Notes: a model not told the origin generated them from the letters alone. A DNA stretch of 6,543 bases from Sphaerochaetaceae bacterium (GCA_016302165.1 JAEDOD010000096.1:1-6543); one strand, 5' to 3'. Shown: positions 1 through 6,456, counted from the first letter of the stretch. Numbers and translations are program-made.

Positions 1-128
1 ATAAATGCATATAAGAAGACGACTCTAAATAGACAATATGGGAAAAGGAAAAAAGTAACATGAGCATGGAAATGTAGAAAATTGTGTGAAGTTTCCCTTC
101 TTCTGTTACTGTTTTTCAAGAATGTTGC

Positions 129-134
129 TATATT
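129..134 (+). promoter_or_regulatory. Possible -10 box upstream of the GTPase gene
   Basis: TATATT matches five of six bases of the sigma-70-type -10 consensus and would start a transcript near 141, about 27 bases before the chosen ATG. I find no convincing -35 at the right distance. The surrounding decamer CTATATTTCT recurs before the gene at the right edge (6444-6453). The region is AT-rich, so chance is a real alternative. Confidence 0.28.
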
Positions 135-155
135 TCTTCCTTGGAAAGAAAAGAT

Positions 156-161
156 AAGGAG
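156..161 (+). promoter_or_regulatory. Ribosome binding site of the COG0523 GTPase gene
   Basis: AAGGAG stands six bases before the ATG at 168. It directly abuts another in-frame ATG at 162 (ATGGATATG), so it decides for the second ATG. Confidence 0.75.
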
Positions 162-167
162 ATGGAT

Positions 168-1457
168 ATGGCAAAGGCAAAGACACCTATTACTCTTCTC
201 TGCGGATATCTTGGCGCAGGAAAGACCACTCTATTGAATAAAGTGCTCAACAACCAGGAAGGATATAGGGTTGCTGTAATCGTAAATGATATTGGAGAAA
301 TCAACGTAGATGCTTCCCTCATTGCAAAGGGAGGAAACATTACAGATACCAGCGATATTGTACCGCTGACCAATGGCTGCATCTGCTGCACACTCAAGAG
401 CCAGATGGTTACAGATATCGAGAAGCTCATTTCAAAGGGACTCTATGACTACATCCTCATTGAGGCCAGCGGAGTATGCGAGCCTATGCCAATTGCCCAG
501 GAGCTGGAGCTTATAAAGAACGGGGTCCTGGACAATGTGGTAGGAGTAGTTGATGCCGCAAGACTGGTGGATGAATTTGCTTCCGGAGAGTCTCTCCTCA
601 ATAAGGAAGCTATCGACGAAGAGGATATTGAAAGCCTTCTGGTACAGCAGATTGAGTTCTGCTCCACTCTTGTAATCAATAAGACAGATCTTGTTACTCC
701 AGAGGAGCTGAAGAAGGTAAGAATGGTGGTTGATGCCCTTCACCCAGGTGCAAAGGTAATTGAGACCAGCCAGGGAGATGTTCCTGTTTCAGAGATCCTG
801 AACACACACTCCTTCGACTTTGATGCTGTATACGAAAGTGCAGGTTGGTGCCAGGCCCTTTCAAAGGAAGGAAGCCTTGGAGACGAGGATGATGAAAATG
901 CTCCTGACCATGAACATCATCACCACGATGAAGATGAAGATGAGCATGAGCACCATCACCACGACGAAGATGAAGATGAGCATGAGCACCATCATGACCA
1001 TGATGAAGAGCACGAGCACCATCATGAGGACCATGACCACCATCACCATCACCACCATCATGAGCATCGCCATGAAGGGGAAAGCGAGGATGAGTATGGA
1101 ATCGGAACCTTCATCTACTACAGACGCACTCCTTTCGATAGGGAGAAGCTTAGGGATTATGTACCATCATGGCCTAAGAACATCATAAGATGTAAGGGTA
1201 CACTTTGGTTCAGCGATGAAGATGATATGGCTTACGTGCTGGAGACCAGTGGACGCCAGCTTCTCTGTGGAGCCTATGGAAAGTGGGTTGCCACAGCTCC
1301 AGAAGATGAGAAGAAGCAGCTTCTGGAGGAAAACCCTCAGATTGCCAAGGATTGGGATGAGAAGGTTGGAGACAGAATGGTAAGGCTCTGTATCATCGGC
1401 CGCAATCTTGATAAGAAGGCCATAGCTGACGAGCTGGATAACCTTCTTGCAAAATAG
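168..1457 (+). CDS. COG0523-family (CobW/YciC/ZigA-like) GTPase with His-rich linker, putative metallochaperone
   Basis: Cytosolic G3E-type P-loop GTPase of 429 aa, likely moving or inserting a transition metal (zinc, cobalt or nickel) into client proteins. The sequence shows Walker A GYLGAGKT at residues 13-20, the family CxCC metal motif (C71, C73, C74), the EASG stretch at 99-102 and the guanine-specificity motif NKTD at 171-174. A His/Asp/Glu linker follows at 248-302. From about residue 313 a CobW C-terminal-type domain runs to the end (key stretches FIYYRRTPF and KGTLWFSDED). I chose the ATG at 168 because AAGGAG (156-161) lies six bases upstream. ATG 162 abuts that site, and TTG 141 is an unlikely in-frame extension. 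A hairpin terminator follows, so it is probably transcribed alone. COG0523 subfamilies are hard to tell apart: a zinc role is suggested by the histidines, but I see no Zur operator. The family call is firm; the metal is not established. Confidence 0.93.
   Translation: MAKAKTPITLLCGYLGAGKTTLLNKVLNNQEGYRVAVIVNDIGEINVDASLIAKGGNITDTSDIVPLTNGCICCTLKSQMVTDIEKLISKGLYDYILIEASGVCEPMPIAQELELIKNGVLDNVVGVVDAARLVDEFASGESLLNKEAIDEEDIESLLVQQIEFCSTLVINKTDLVTPEELKKVRMVVDALHPGAKVIETSQGDVPVSEILNTHSFDFDAVYESAGWCQALSKEGSLGDEDDENAPDHEHHHHDEDEDEHEHHHHDEDEDEHEHHHDHDEEHEHHHEDHDHHHHHHHHEHRHEGESEDEYGIGTFIYYRRTPFDREKLRDYVPSWPKNIIRCKGTLWFSDEDDMAYVLETSGRQLLCGAYGKWVATAPEDEKKQLLEENPQIAKDWDEKVGDRMVRLCIIGRNLDKKAIADELDNLLAK
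909..1073 (+). repeat. His/Asp/Glu-rich coding tandem repeat (metal-binding linker)
   Basis: This in-frame stretch encodes residues 248-302 of the GTPase, with 30 His in 55 residues and nearly all the rest Asp or Glu. Two 36-base units (909-944 and 945-980) both encode HEHHHHDEDEDE and differ at only three bases, all synonymous. Two shorter, decayed units (HEHHHDHDEE, then HEHHHEDHD) follow, then a run of eight His. His-rich loops at this position are known in COG0523 proteins and are thought to bind or store metal. Expansion by unit duplication is inferred from the near-identity of the first two copies. Confidence 0.9.
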
Positions 1458-1465
1458 AATCCAAT

Positions 1466-1505
1466 GGGGACTGGAAGAGAGCTTTCAGTCCTCTTTCCTT
1501 TATTG
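1466..1505 (+). terminator. Intrinsic terminator after the GTPase gene
   Basis: Bases 1466-1477 pair with 1482-1493 around a four-base AGAG loop, giving a 12-bp stem with only two G-T pairs (core GGACTG...CAGTCC). A T-rich run, TTTCCTTTATT, follows. It starts eight bases after the TAG stop, as expected for a rho-independent terminator, and separates this gene from the ABC operon. Confidence 0.78.
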
Positions 1506-1531
1506 AGTCTTTTACCTCTTTATTAGATAAT
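1503..1531 (+). promoter_or_regulatory. Candidate promoter of the ABC exporter operon
   Basis: TTGAGT (1503-1508, four of six to TTGACA) and GATAAT (1526-1531, five of six to TATAAT) are separated by exactly 17 bases, directly after the terminator of the preceding gene. The predicted transcript start, about 1538, lies only two bases before the ATG at 1540. The mRNA would thus be leaderless or nearly so, in line with the poor ribosome site there. Confidence 0.45.
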
Positions 1532-1539
1532 CGGAAAGA

Positions 1540-3258
1540 ATGAGATTTATTCTTTCCTACATGAAGAAGCTGGGACCCTTCATTGCCCTGACAGTACTGA
1601 TTAAATTTACAGCTACATTTCTGGAGCTGTTGATTCCTTATGTACTTGAATTCATCATCGATGAAATTGCTCCCAGAAAGTCTCTGCCCCTGGTGTTGGC
1701 CTGGGGCCTAGTGATGGTGCTTCTTGCCTTAGTGGTAAGGTTTTTCAACAGGAAGGCCAATCAGCGGGCTGTAAAGAGTGCCAGGGAGTGCATATACTCC
1801 CTTCGTCAGGATCTATTTGAGAAGACCATATCCCTTTCATCTTCCGAAGTGGATAGAATTACTCTCCCTTCCCTGATTTCCCGTCTTACCAGCGACTCCT
1901 ATAATCTACAGTCCTTTATGCAGAGCTCCCAGACCATTGGAGTCAGGGCGCCGATTCTCCTCCTTGGAGGCTTCATTGTCACCTTTTCAATGGATAAGGG
2001 GCTGGCCACCATTCTCATGATCCTTGCTCCCTTGATGATCCTTCTTGTGACAATGATTTCAAGAAAGGGAATTCCTCTATACTCCCTGGTCCAGTCAAGG
2101 CTGGATAATGTGGTGAGGGTCATGAGGGAGAATATTTCAGGAATAAGGGTAGTCAAGGCCCTGGGCAAGGAGGAGAAGGAGAAGGAAAGGTTTCAGAAGG
2201 AAAACCTGAAAATGGAGAAGAGCGAAGTTAAGGCAGGAACCATCATGGCTATTCCCACTTCCCTGGTGAAGCTATTGATGAATACTGGTCTGGTATTCAT
2301 AGTCATAATCGGTGCCTACAGAGTAAATGTGGGAACCATGAAGCCAGGCGTCATCCTTGCCTTCCTCAGCTATTTCCAGATGATTCTCATGGGAGTCCTG
2401 ACCCTGAATAGATTCTTTCTCATGATGAGCAAGGCCAATGCTTCTGCTGATAGAATCCGACATACCATGGAAGCTCCAGATACCCTGAAAAAGGTGGAGG
2501 AGAAGGAAGGAGAGGCTGCAGAGAAAGGATATCTGGTCTTTGACCATGTGTCTTTCGCCTATGGAGAAGGCGGGGAGGTGCTTAAAGACATTTCCTTCTC
2601 TCTCAAGCGGGGCGAGACACTTGGAATCATCGGTGGTACAGGTAGTGGAAAATCCACAGTGGTGAACCTGATGATGCGCTTCTACGATCCCACTGAAGGA
2701 AGGATCTATCTGGACGGAAAAGATATCAGAAGCTATGACCTGCCTCTTCTCAGAAGCCACTATGGTGTAGTGTTCCAGAATGACTTCATCTTCCACGATA
2801 CCATCCTTTCAAATATAAGAATTGGTAGGGATATTCCCGTAGACAGGGTCAGGAAAGCTGCTGGAGATGCACTAGCTTCTTCCTTCATTGAGCGGTATGA
2901 GGATGGTTATGAGCATATGGCAGCAATCCATGGAGCTTCCTTCTCCGGTGGCCAGAAGCAGAGAATCCTTATTTCAAGGGCCCTTTCAGGAGATTCTCCT
3001 GTAATAATCCTTGACGATTCCTCCTCTGCCCTGGACTACCGTACAGACAGCAAGGTCAGAGGGAATATCCTATCTTCCCACAGCGATTCTGCTGTGGTGC
3101 TGGTGGCCCAGAGAGTCAGCAGCATCATGAATTCCGATCAGATAATCTATCTGAAGGATGGCTCTATCCAAGGTCACGGAAAGCACAGCGAACTGATGGA
3201 GAATTGCAGGGAATACAGGGAAATCTATGAGACTCAGATGGGGGAGGGACTCCAATGA
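1540..3258 (+). CDS. ABC exporter half-transporter, subunit with degenerate ATPase site
   Basis: Inner-membrane ABC exporter half (572 aa): six membrane segments in roughly residues 11-295 (type IV exporter/ABC_membrane fold), then one nucleotide-binding domain from about 330. Seen: A-loop Y341, Walker A G365-S372 (GGTGSGKS), Q-loop Q413, signature FSGGQ at 468-472, Walker B VIILDD at 488-493 and D-loop SALD at 496-499. Two key residues are changed: D493 replaces the catalytic Glu, and Q524 replaces the switch His (VAQRVSS). These substitutions are known from the degenerate-site subunit of heterodimeric exporters such as TM287. Its signature is intact and should complete the active site of its partner, encoded immediately downstream with an ATGA overlap. 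The start is ATG 1540: an in-frame TAA at 1528-1530 blocks extension, and the next ATG (1561) has no ribosome site. GGAAAG at 1533-1538 is too close to be a good one. Cargo (drug, lipid or peptide) cannot be read from the sequence. Confidence 0.95.
   Translation: MRFILSYMKKLGPFIALTVLIKFTATFLELLIPYVLEFIIDEIAPRKSLPLVLAWGLVMVLLALVVRFFNRKANQRAVKSARECIYSLRQDLFEKTISLSSSEVDRITLPSLISRLTSDSYNLQSFMQSSQTIGVRAPILLLGGFIVTFSMDKGLATILMILAPLMILLVTMISRKGIPLYSLVQSRLDNVVRVMRENISGIRVVKALGKEEKEKERFQKENLKMEKSEVKAGTIMAIPTSLVKLLMNTGLVFIVIIGAYRVNVGTMKPGVILAFLSYFQMILMGVLTLNRFFLMMSKANASADRIRHTMEAPDTLKKVEEKEGEAAEKGYLVFDHVSFAYGEGGEVLKDISFSLKRGETLGIIGGTGSGKSTVVNLMMRFYDPTEGRIYLDGKDIRSYDLPLLRSHYGVVFQNDFIFHDTILSNIRIGRDIPVDRVRKAAGDALASSFIERYEDGYEHMAAIHGASFSGGQKQRILISRALSGDSPVIILDDSSSALDYRTDSKVRGNILSSHSDSAVVLVAQRVSSIMNSDQIIYLKDGSIQGHGKHSELMENCREYREIYETQMGEGLQ
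3243..3247 (+). promoter_or_regulatory. Ribosome binding site of the second ABC subunit gene
   Basis: GGAGG sits seven bases before the ATG at 3255 and inside the last codons of the upstream gene. It fixes the ATGA-overlap start and implies translation from the same mRNA. Confidence 0.75.
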
Positions 3259-5024
3259 AGCTAGGACGCATGATTCAGTCAAAGCCTAAGAATACAAAGG
3301 GAACCCTCAAAAGGCTCATAGTGGAGCTGAAACCCTTCTATGCTCTCCTTCTTCTTGTGACAATTCTGTCCTTTTCTTCATGTTTTCTCTCGCTTCTAGG
3401 CCCATATTTCTGCGGAGAGGCCATCAATGAGGTTGAGAGAGGCTTTGGCATGGTAAGAATGGAGAATGTATCTAAGTGGGCCTTCCTTATGCTTTTCTCC
3501 TATCTGGTTTCAGAAGTAGTGCTGATGGCTGTGAACATCCTGATGGTGTTCATTTCCAAGAAGATGGCCTTCATTCTAAGAAACAAGTGCTTTGAAAAGC
3601 TTCATCGTCTTCCTGTCTCTGTCTTCGACACAGCCATGAGCGGAGACATCCTCAGTAGAATCTCCTACGATGTGGATGTGGTATCTACATCGATACAGAC
3701 AGATATTTCCCAGATTCTTTCCTCTGTGATTACAGTCCTGGGCTCCTTTTTCATGATGCTGAAGATCTCCCTTCCCCTTTCTGCCGTAACTATGGTCACC
3801 ATTCCCCTTACAGTGGTCTACACCATATGGATCAAAGGCATCACAAGACCTCTCTATTCCATCAGAAGCGCAAAATATGGGGAGATGAACGGCTTTGTGG
3901 AGGAGATGTTCTCAGGAGAGAAGACCATCCAGGCCTATGGATACGAAGAGAAGGTTTCCAGGGAATTCGGTGAAGTGAACAAGGCCGCTTCTGATGCATA
4001 CTTCAATGCTGACAGCAGGGGAGTGACCATCGGACCGGTCATGGGTATGATAAACAATCTGTCTCTGGCTTTGAATGGAACCTTGGGCAGTGTGCTATAC
4101 ATGGTGGGAAGAGCCACTTTGGGACAGGTTTCCTCCTTCATCCTCTACTCAAGGAAGTTTGCAGGTCCTATCAATGAAGTTGCAAATATCATGAATGAGA
4201 TATTCTCAGCCCTAAGTGCAGCTGAGAGAATCTTCTCCTTCCTGGACCAGAAGGAGGAGGCTCCAGATAAGGAAGGCGCCCTTTCCATTACTGAAGGTAA
4301 GGGAAAGGTTAATGTGGAGAATGTAAGCTTCAGCTATGATGGAAAGAGGGAGATACTGCATGATGTGTCCCTATCCCTGGAGAAGGGAAAGATCATTGCA
4401 ATAGTTGGGCCCACTGGAGCTGGCAAGACCACGATAATCAATCTTCTCATGAGATTCTATGATCCCCAGAAGGGAATGATCCTATATGACGATAGGGATG
4501 AAATGGATTATGGAAGACGAGATCTGAGAAGCCAGTACGCCATGGTTCTCCAGGATACCTGGCTATTCTGCGGCACAGTGGAGGAGAATATAGCCTATGG
4601 AGTGGAGAAGGCTACCAGGGAAGAGGTGATTGAAGCAGCCAAGAAGGCCAGGATCCACAATTTCATCATGACTCTGCCTAAGGGCTACGACACTGTGGTC
4701 AGTGAGGATGGAGGAAATATCTCCAAGGGCCAGAAGCAGCTTCTTACCATAGCAAGAGCCTTCCTTTCCTCTTCTCCTGTGCTTATCCTTGATGAAGCCA
4801 CCAGTAATGTAGACACTTCCACAGAAAGGGAAGTCCAGAGAGCTATGAATGATCTTCTCTCTGGAAGGACAGCAATAGTCATTGCCCATAGGCTTTCAAC
4901 TATAGAAAACGCTGACGAGATTCTTGTGGTGGATGAAGGAGAGATAAAGGAGCGGGGCACCCACTCCCATCTAATGGAGAAGAAGGGTGTGTACTGGAAG
5001 CTCTATCAGTCACAGTTCCAGTGA
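3255..5024 (+). CDS. ABC exporter half-transporter, catalytic-site subunit with altered signature motif
   Basis: Second half of a heterodimeric ABC exporter (589 aa). A short basic N-terminus is followed by six membrane segments (about 27-50, 74-101, 149-169, 172-193, 258-284, 289-311) and a nucleotide-binding domain from about 350. Seen: A-loop Y361, Walker A GPTGAGKT at 385-392, Q-loop Q433, Walker B VLILDE at 509-514 with catalytic E514, D-loop SNVD at 517-520 and switch H545 (IAHRLSTI). The signature reads ISKGQ (489-493), with Lys where LSGGQ has its first Gly. That altered signature faces the partner's degenerate Walker motifs, while this subunit's own intact Walker B and His face the partner's good signature. 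The start overlaps the previous stop as ATGA, with GGAGG seven bases upstream. The gene ends at the TGA that abuts the stop of the convergent gene. Function is ATP-driven export, by family; cargo unknown. Confidence 0.96.
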   Translation: MKLGRMIQSKPKNTKGTLKRLIVELKPFYALLLLVTILSFSSCFLSLLGPYFCGEAINEVERGFGMVRMENVSKWAFLMLFSYLVSEVVLMAVNILMVFISKKMAFILRNKCFEKLHRLPVSVFDTAMSGDILSRISYDVDVVSTSIQTDISQILSSVITVLGSFFMMLKISLPLSAVTMVTIPLTVVYTIWIKGITRPLYSIRSAKYGEMNGFVEEMFSGEKTIQAYGYEEKVSREFGEVNKAASDAYFNADSRGVTIGPVMGMINNLSLALNGTLGSVLYMVGRATLGQVSSFILYSRKFAGPINEVANIMNEIFSALSAAERIFSFLDQKEEAPDKEGALSITEGKGKVNVENVSFSYDGKREILHDVSLSLEKGKIIAIVGPTGAGKTTIINLLMRFYDPQKGMILYDDRDEMDYGRRDLRSQYAMVLQDTWLFCGTVEENIAYGVEKATREEVIEAAKKARIHNFIMTLPKGYDTVVSEDGGNISKGQKQLLTIARAFLSSSPVLILDEATSNVDTSTEREVQRAMNDLLSGRTAIVIAHRLSTIENADEILVVDEGEIKERGTHSHLMEKKGVYWKLYQSQFQ

Positions 5025-5837
5025 TCACTCCTCTTTTTCGTCATCCATCTCCACCCTTGGAATAAAGGATGAAGCTATCTTTCCTTTTCCTCGGGTCTTG
5101 ACGTATATGTAGCCAAGGAATGAGAAGACCACAGCTCCAATGAAGTTGACGAAAAGGTCCTTCATTGTATCGATGATGCCGATATCCAGATAACCTCCCA
5201 GACCCAAAGCTTCCTGTTGTCCATCGCTGTGAACGATTATTGTGTCTGCAATATCCTTTACCTTCACCACCTTGTTGGATCTGGTTGGGTCAAGCTCCAC
5301 AGTATTAATTTCCCTGACAATGGTGTCTTTCTGCATATCCAGGCCAAAATACTTATCTGCAGAGAATTCGAAGAATTCCCATAGCACTCCAATGGTCATG
5401 GAGAAACAGAAGGCTACGATGGCAAGGAAAAGGGGAGAAAGCTTGAATGTGAAGTGCTCATCCCTATTGAAGAGATCCACCAAAGCAAAGCCTACAGCTG
5501 CGCAGAGAAAGCCATTGAGGGTATGGAGGATCGTATCCCAATGAGGAACGCGGATATAGAAGGATGAAATCTCTCCTAGGATTTCTGCGGCGAATATGAA
5601 GCATAGGATCACTATTTCCAAGGCAGAGGGCAGGTAGATTCTAAGCTTCCTGGTAAGCACTGAAGGCAAGATCATCAGCACTAGAGTAAGGCCGCACATG
5701 AACATGTTCTCATATGCTCCCCTGAAGAAGGCTCTCACCATTACAAAAATTACCAGAGCTCTCAGGACAAGGTAGACCGTAAGTGTCTTCTTGTTCTTGT
5801 AGGGTGTAATCTTCTCTTTCTTCTTTCCTTTTTCCAT
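5025..5837 (-). CDS. Polytopic membrane protein of unknown function, resembling the DUF2238/YjdF-like group
   Basis: Integral membrane protein of 270 aa, function unknown. A Lys-rich cytoplasmic N-terminus (1-18) precedes about six hydrophobic segments (roughly 18-40, 44-62, 69-88, 103-123, 134-158, 226-246). Conserved-looking polar motifs lie in or next to the helices: D101/H105/N108-G109 (ILHTLNG), W153-E154-F-F-E157 (GVLWEFFEF) and D223-T-M-K-D227 with N231-F-I-G-A. The pattern His-x-x-x-Gly, Trp-Glu-x-x-Glu and Asp-x-x-x-Asp-x-x-x-Asn recalls DUF2238/YjdF-like proteins; this is recollection, not a search. A 60-residue soluble stretch (about 161-222) sits between helices 5 and 6, and the tail is acidic. 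The start at 5837 follows AAGAGG with seven bases between. ATG 5843 is a close alternative. A longer in-frame reading to 5975 overlaps the upstream gene's Cys-rich tail and is not credible. It is co-transcribed with the upstream NifX-like gene, 13 bases away. Confidence 0.82.
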   Translation of the reverse strand: MEKGKKKEKITPYKNKKTLTVYLVLRALVIFVMVRAFFRGAYENMFMCGLTLVLMILPSVLTRKLRIYLPSALEIVILCFIFAAEILGEISSFYIRVPHWDTILHTLNGFLCAAVGFALVDLFNRDEHFTFKLSPLFLAIVAFCFSMTIGVLWEFFEFSADKYFGLDMQKDTIVREINTVELDPTRSNKVVKVKDIADTIIVHSDGQQEALGLGGYLDIGIIDTMKDLFVNFIGAVVFSFLGYIYVKTRGKGKIASSFIPRVEMDDEKEE

Positions 5838-5844
5838 ATCCATA

Positions 5845-5850
5845 CCTCTT
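5845..5850 (-). promoter_or_regulatory. Ribosome binding site of the membrane protein gene
   Basis: On the minus strand AAGAGG follows directly after the TAA of the upstream gene and stands seven bases before the ATG at 5837, but only one base before the ATG at 5843. The spacing favours 5837. Confidence 0.65.
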
Positions 5851-6213
5851 TTATCTACAGTGGGAGCAGTCTCCGCTGCAGCCTCCGCTAGCTCCTGGAC
5901 AAGTGATGTCATCACATTCCAGTGTGCCATTGATATACTGTAGGACGCAGCTCTTGGCTTTTCCCTTGGCACCACCCACGATTTCTATTTCTGCACGGGA
6001 TAGATCTATCATATCCTTGATATCCAGATTTCTGCATATTACGGTGTCTACAAGATGGGAGGAGAGTACAGAGACTGCCTTTTCATAAAGAGGAGTGATT
6101 GTCTCCATGGAAAGGATTTCATCTTCTTCCGTGTCAAAAAGCATGAAGGCCTTGGCCACCGCCAGTGTCTCTGCAATCATTTGGTTTTCGTCAACAGGGC
6201 AAGCTATTCGCAT
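5851..6213 (-). CDS. Small NifX/NifB-C-like (dinitrogenase iron-molybdenum cofactor family) protein with Cys-rich tail
   Basis: Soluble protein of 120 aa. Residues 1-98 read like the small alpha/beta domain of the Nitro_FeMo-Co family (PF02579): N-terminal MRIACPVDEN, then a strand AFMLFDTEEDEI (22-33), VDTVICRNLD (55-64) and IEIVGGAKG (76-84) followed by a helix. The HFG motif common after the first strand is absent; the aligned stretch reads TLA (16-18). Cysteines are at 5, 60, 89, 100, 105, 112, 116 and 119. The last five form C-x4-C-x6-C-x3-C-x2-C in a Gly/Ser-rich tail suited to a metal or Fe-S cluster. Stand-alone family members occur in many anaerobes without nitrogenase, so nitrogen fixation is not implied. 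No Shine-Dalgarno precedes the ATG; a TAGAAT ends six bases before it. First gene of a two-gene unit with the membrane protein. The family call rests on pattern recall and is moderately sure; function unknown. Confidence 0.75.
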   Translation of the reverse strand: MRIACPVDENQMIAETLAVAKAFMLFDTEEDEILSMETITPLYEKAVSVLSSHLVDTVICRNLDIKDMIDLSRAEIEIVGGAKGKAKSCVLQYINGTLECDDITCPGASGGCSGDCSHCR

Positions 6214-6219
6214 AGTTTT

Positions 6220-6225
6220 ATTCTA
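6220..6225 (-). promoter_or_regulatory. Possible -10 box of the NifX-like/membrane protein unit
   Basis: On the minus strand TAGAAT matches five of six bases of TATAAT and ends six bases before the ATG at 6213, putting the transcript start on the A of the start codon. The -35 position, 17 bases upstream, reads TAGCAA (three of six), which is weak. Confidence 0.3.
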
Positions 6226-6444
6226 CAATCTATACAGAAGTATTGCTAGCCATGGAAATAAAAGGTACCCCTTAATGGTTTCTGATAAGGTTAATGTGAC
6301 AACAGGCAAAGTTCTGCAACATGTTGGGAGAAGAGTCCAGCAAATCTAAGAATCCTCTATTAGATCTGTAGATGGGAATAGATAACATAGTACACTGCAC
6401 CAAGCACTATTTCTTTGTATGTTTGTGTTTTCCTCTTCTTGTAC

Positions 6445-6450
6445 TATATT
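6445..6450 (+). promoter_or_regulatory. Possible -10 box of the right-edge gene
   Basis: TATATT (five of six) lies within CTATATTTCT, the same decamer as at 128-137 before the GTPase gene. A weak TTGTGT (6423-6428) stands 16 bases upstream. The transcript would start near 6457, leaving a leader of only about 13 bases that begins at the ribosome site, so this assignment is doubtful. Confidence 0.22.
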
Positions 6451-6456
6451 TCTATC

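Noticed and set aside
1..63. Plus-strand frame 1 is open from the window edge to a TGA at 61-63, possibly the tail of an upstream gene
   Set aside because: Only 20 Lys/Arg-rich residues with no recognisable motif and no terminator after the stop; an open frame this short is expected by chance.
141..167. Extension of the GTPase to a TTG start at 141
   Set aside because: There is no ribosome site before the TTG. The AAGGAG lies inside this stretch and points to the ATG at 168, and the added residues are charged and unlike the family N-terminus.
1..167. Search for a Zur/Fur-type operator or a metal- or cobalamin-sensing riboswitch before the GTPase gene
   Set aside because: No extended inverted repeat or conserved riboswitch core could be seen; only weak short repeats are present.
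909..1073. The regular repeat as a CRISPR array or non-coding satellite
   Set aside because: Units are contiguous without spacers, keep the reading frame, and differ mainly at synonymous positions, so this is a coding repeat.
820..1188. Open reading frames on both strands opposite the His-rich repeat (820-1188 plus, 861-1073 minus)
   Set aside because: They are Met/Thr- and Met/Val-rich low-complexity products of reading the CAT/CAC/GAT/GAA repeat in other frames; no ribosome sites.
2272..2796. 174-codon minus-strand open frame inside the first ABC gene
   Set aside because: It lies wholly inside a well-supported ABC gene, with no domain resemblance and no independent start signals.
5838..5975. 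Extension of the minus-strand membrane protein to an ATG at 5975
   Set aside because: The extra 46 residues overlap the NifX-like gene's Cys-rich tail in another frame. AAGAGG directly before the ATG pair at 5843/5837 gives a better start.
6095..6349. 84-codon plus-strand open frame running from opposite the NifX-like gene into the intergenic region
   Set aside because: It overlaps a supported gene on the other strand, has no ribosome site and its product is not family-like.
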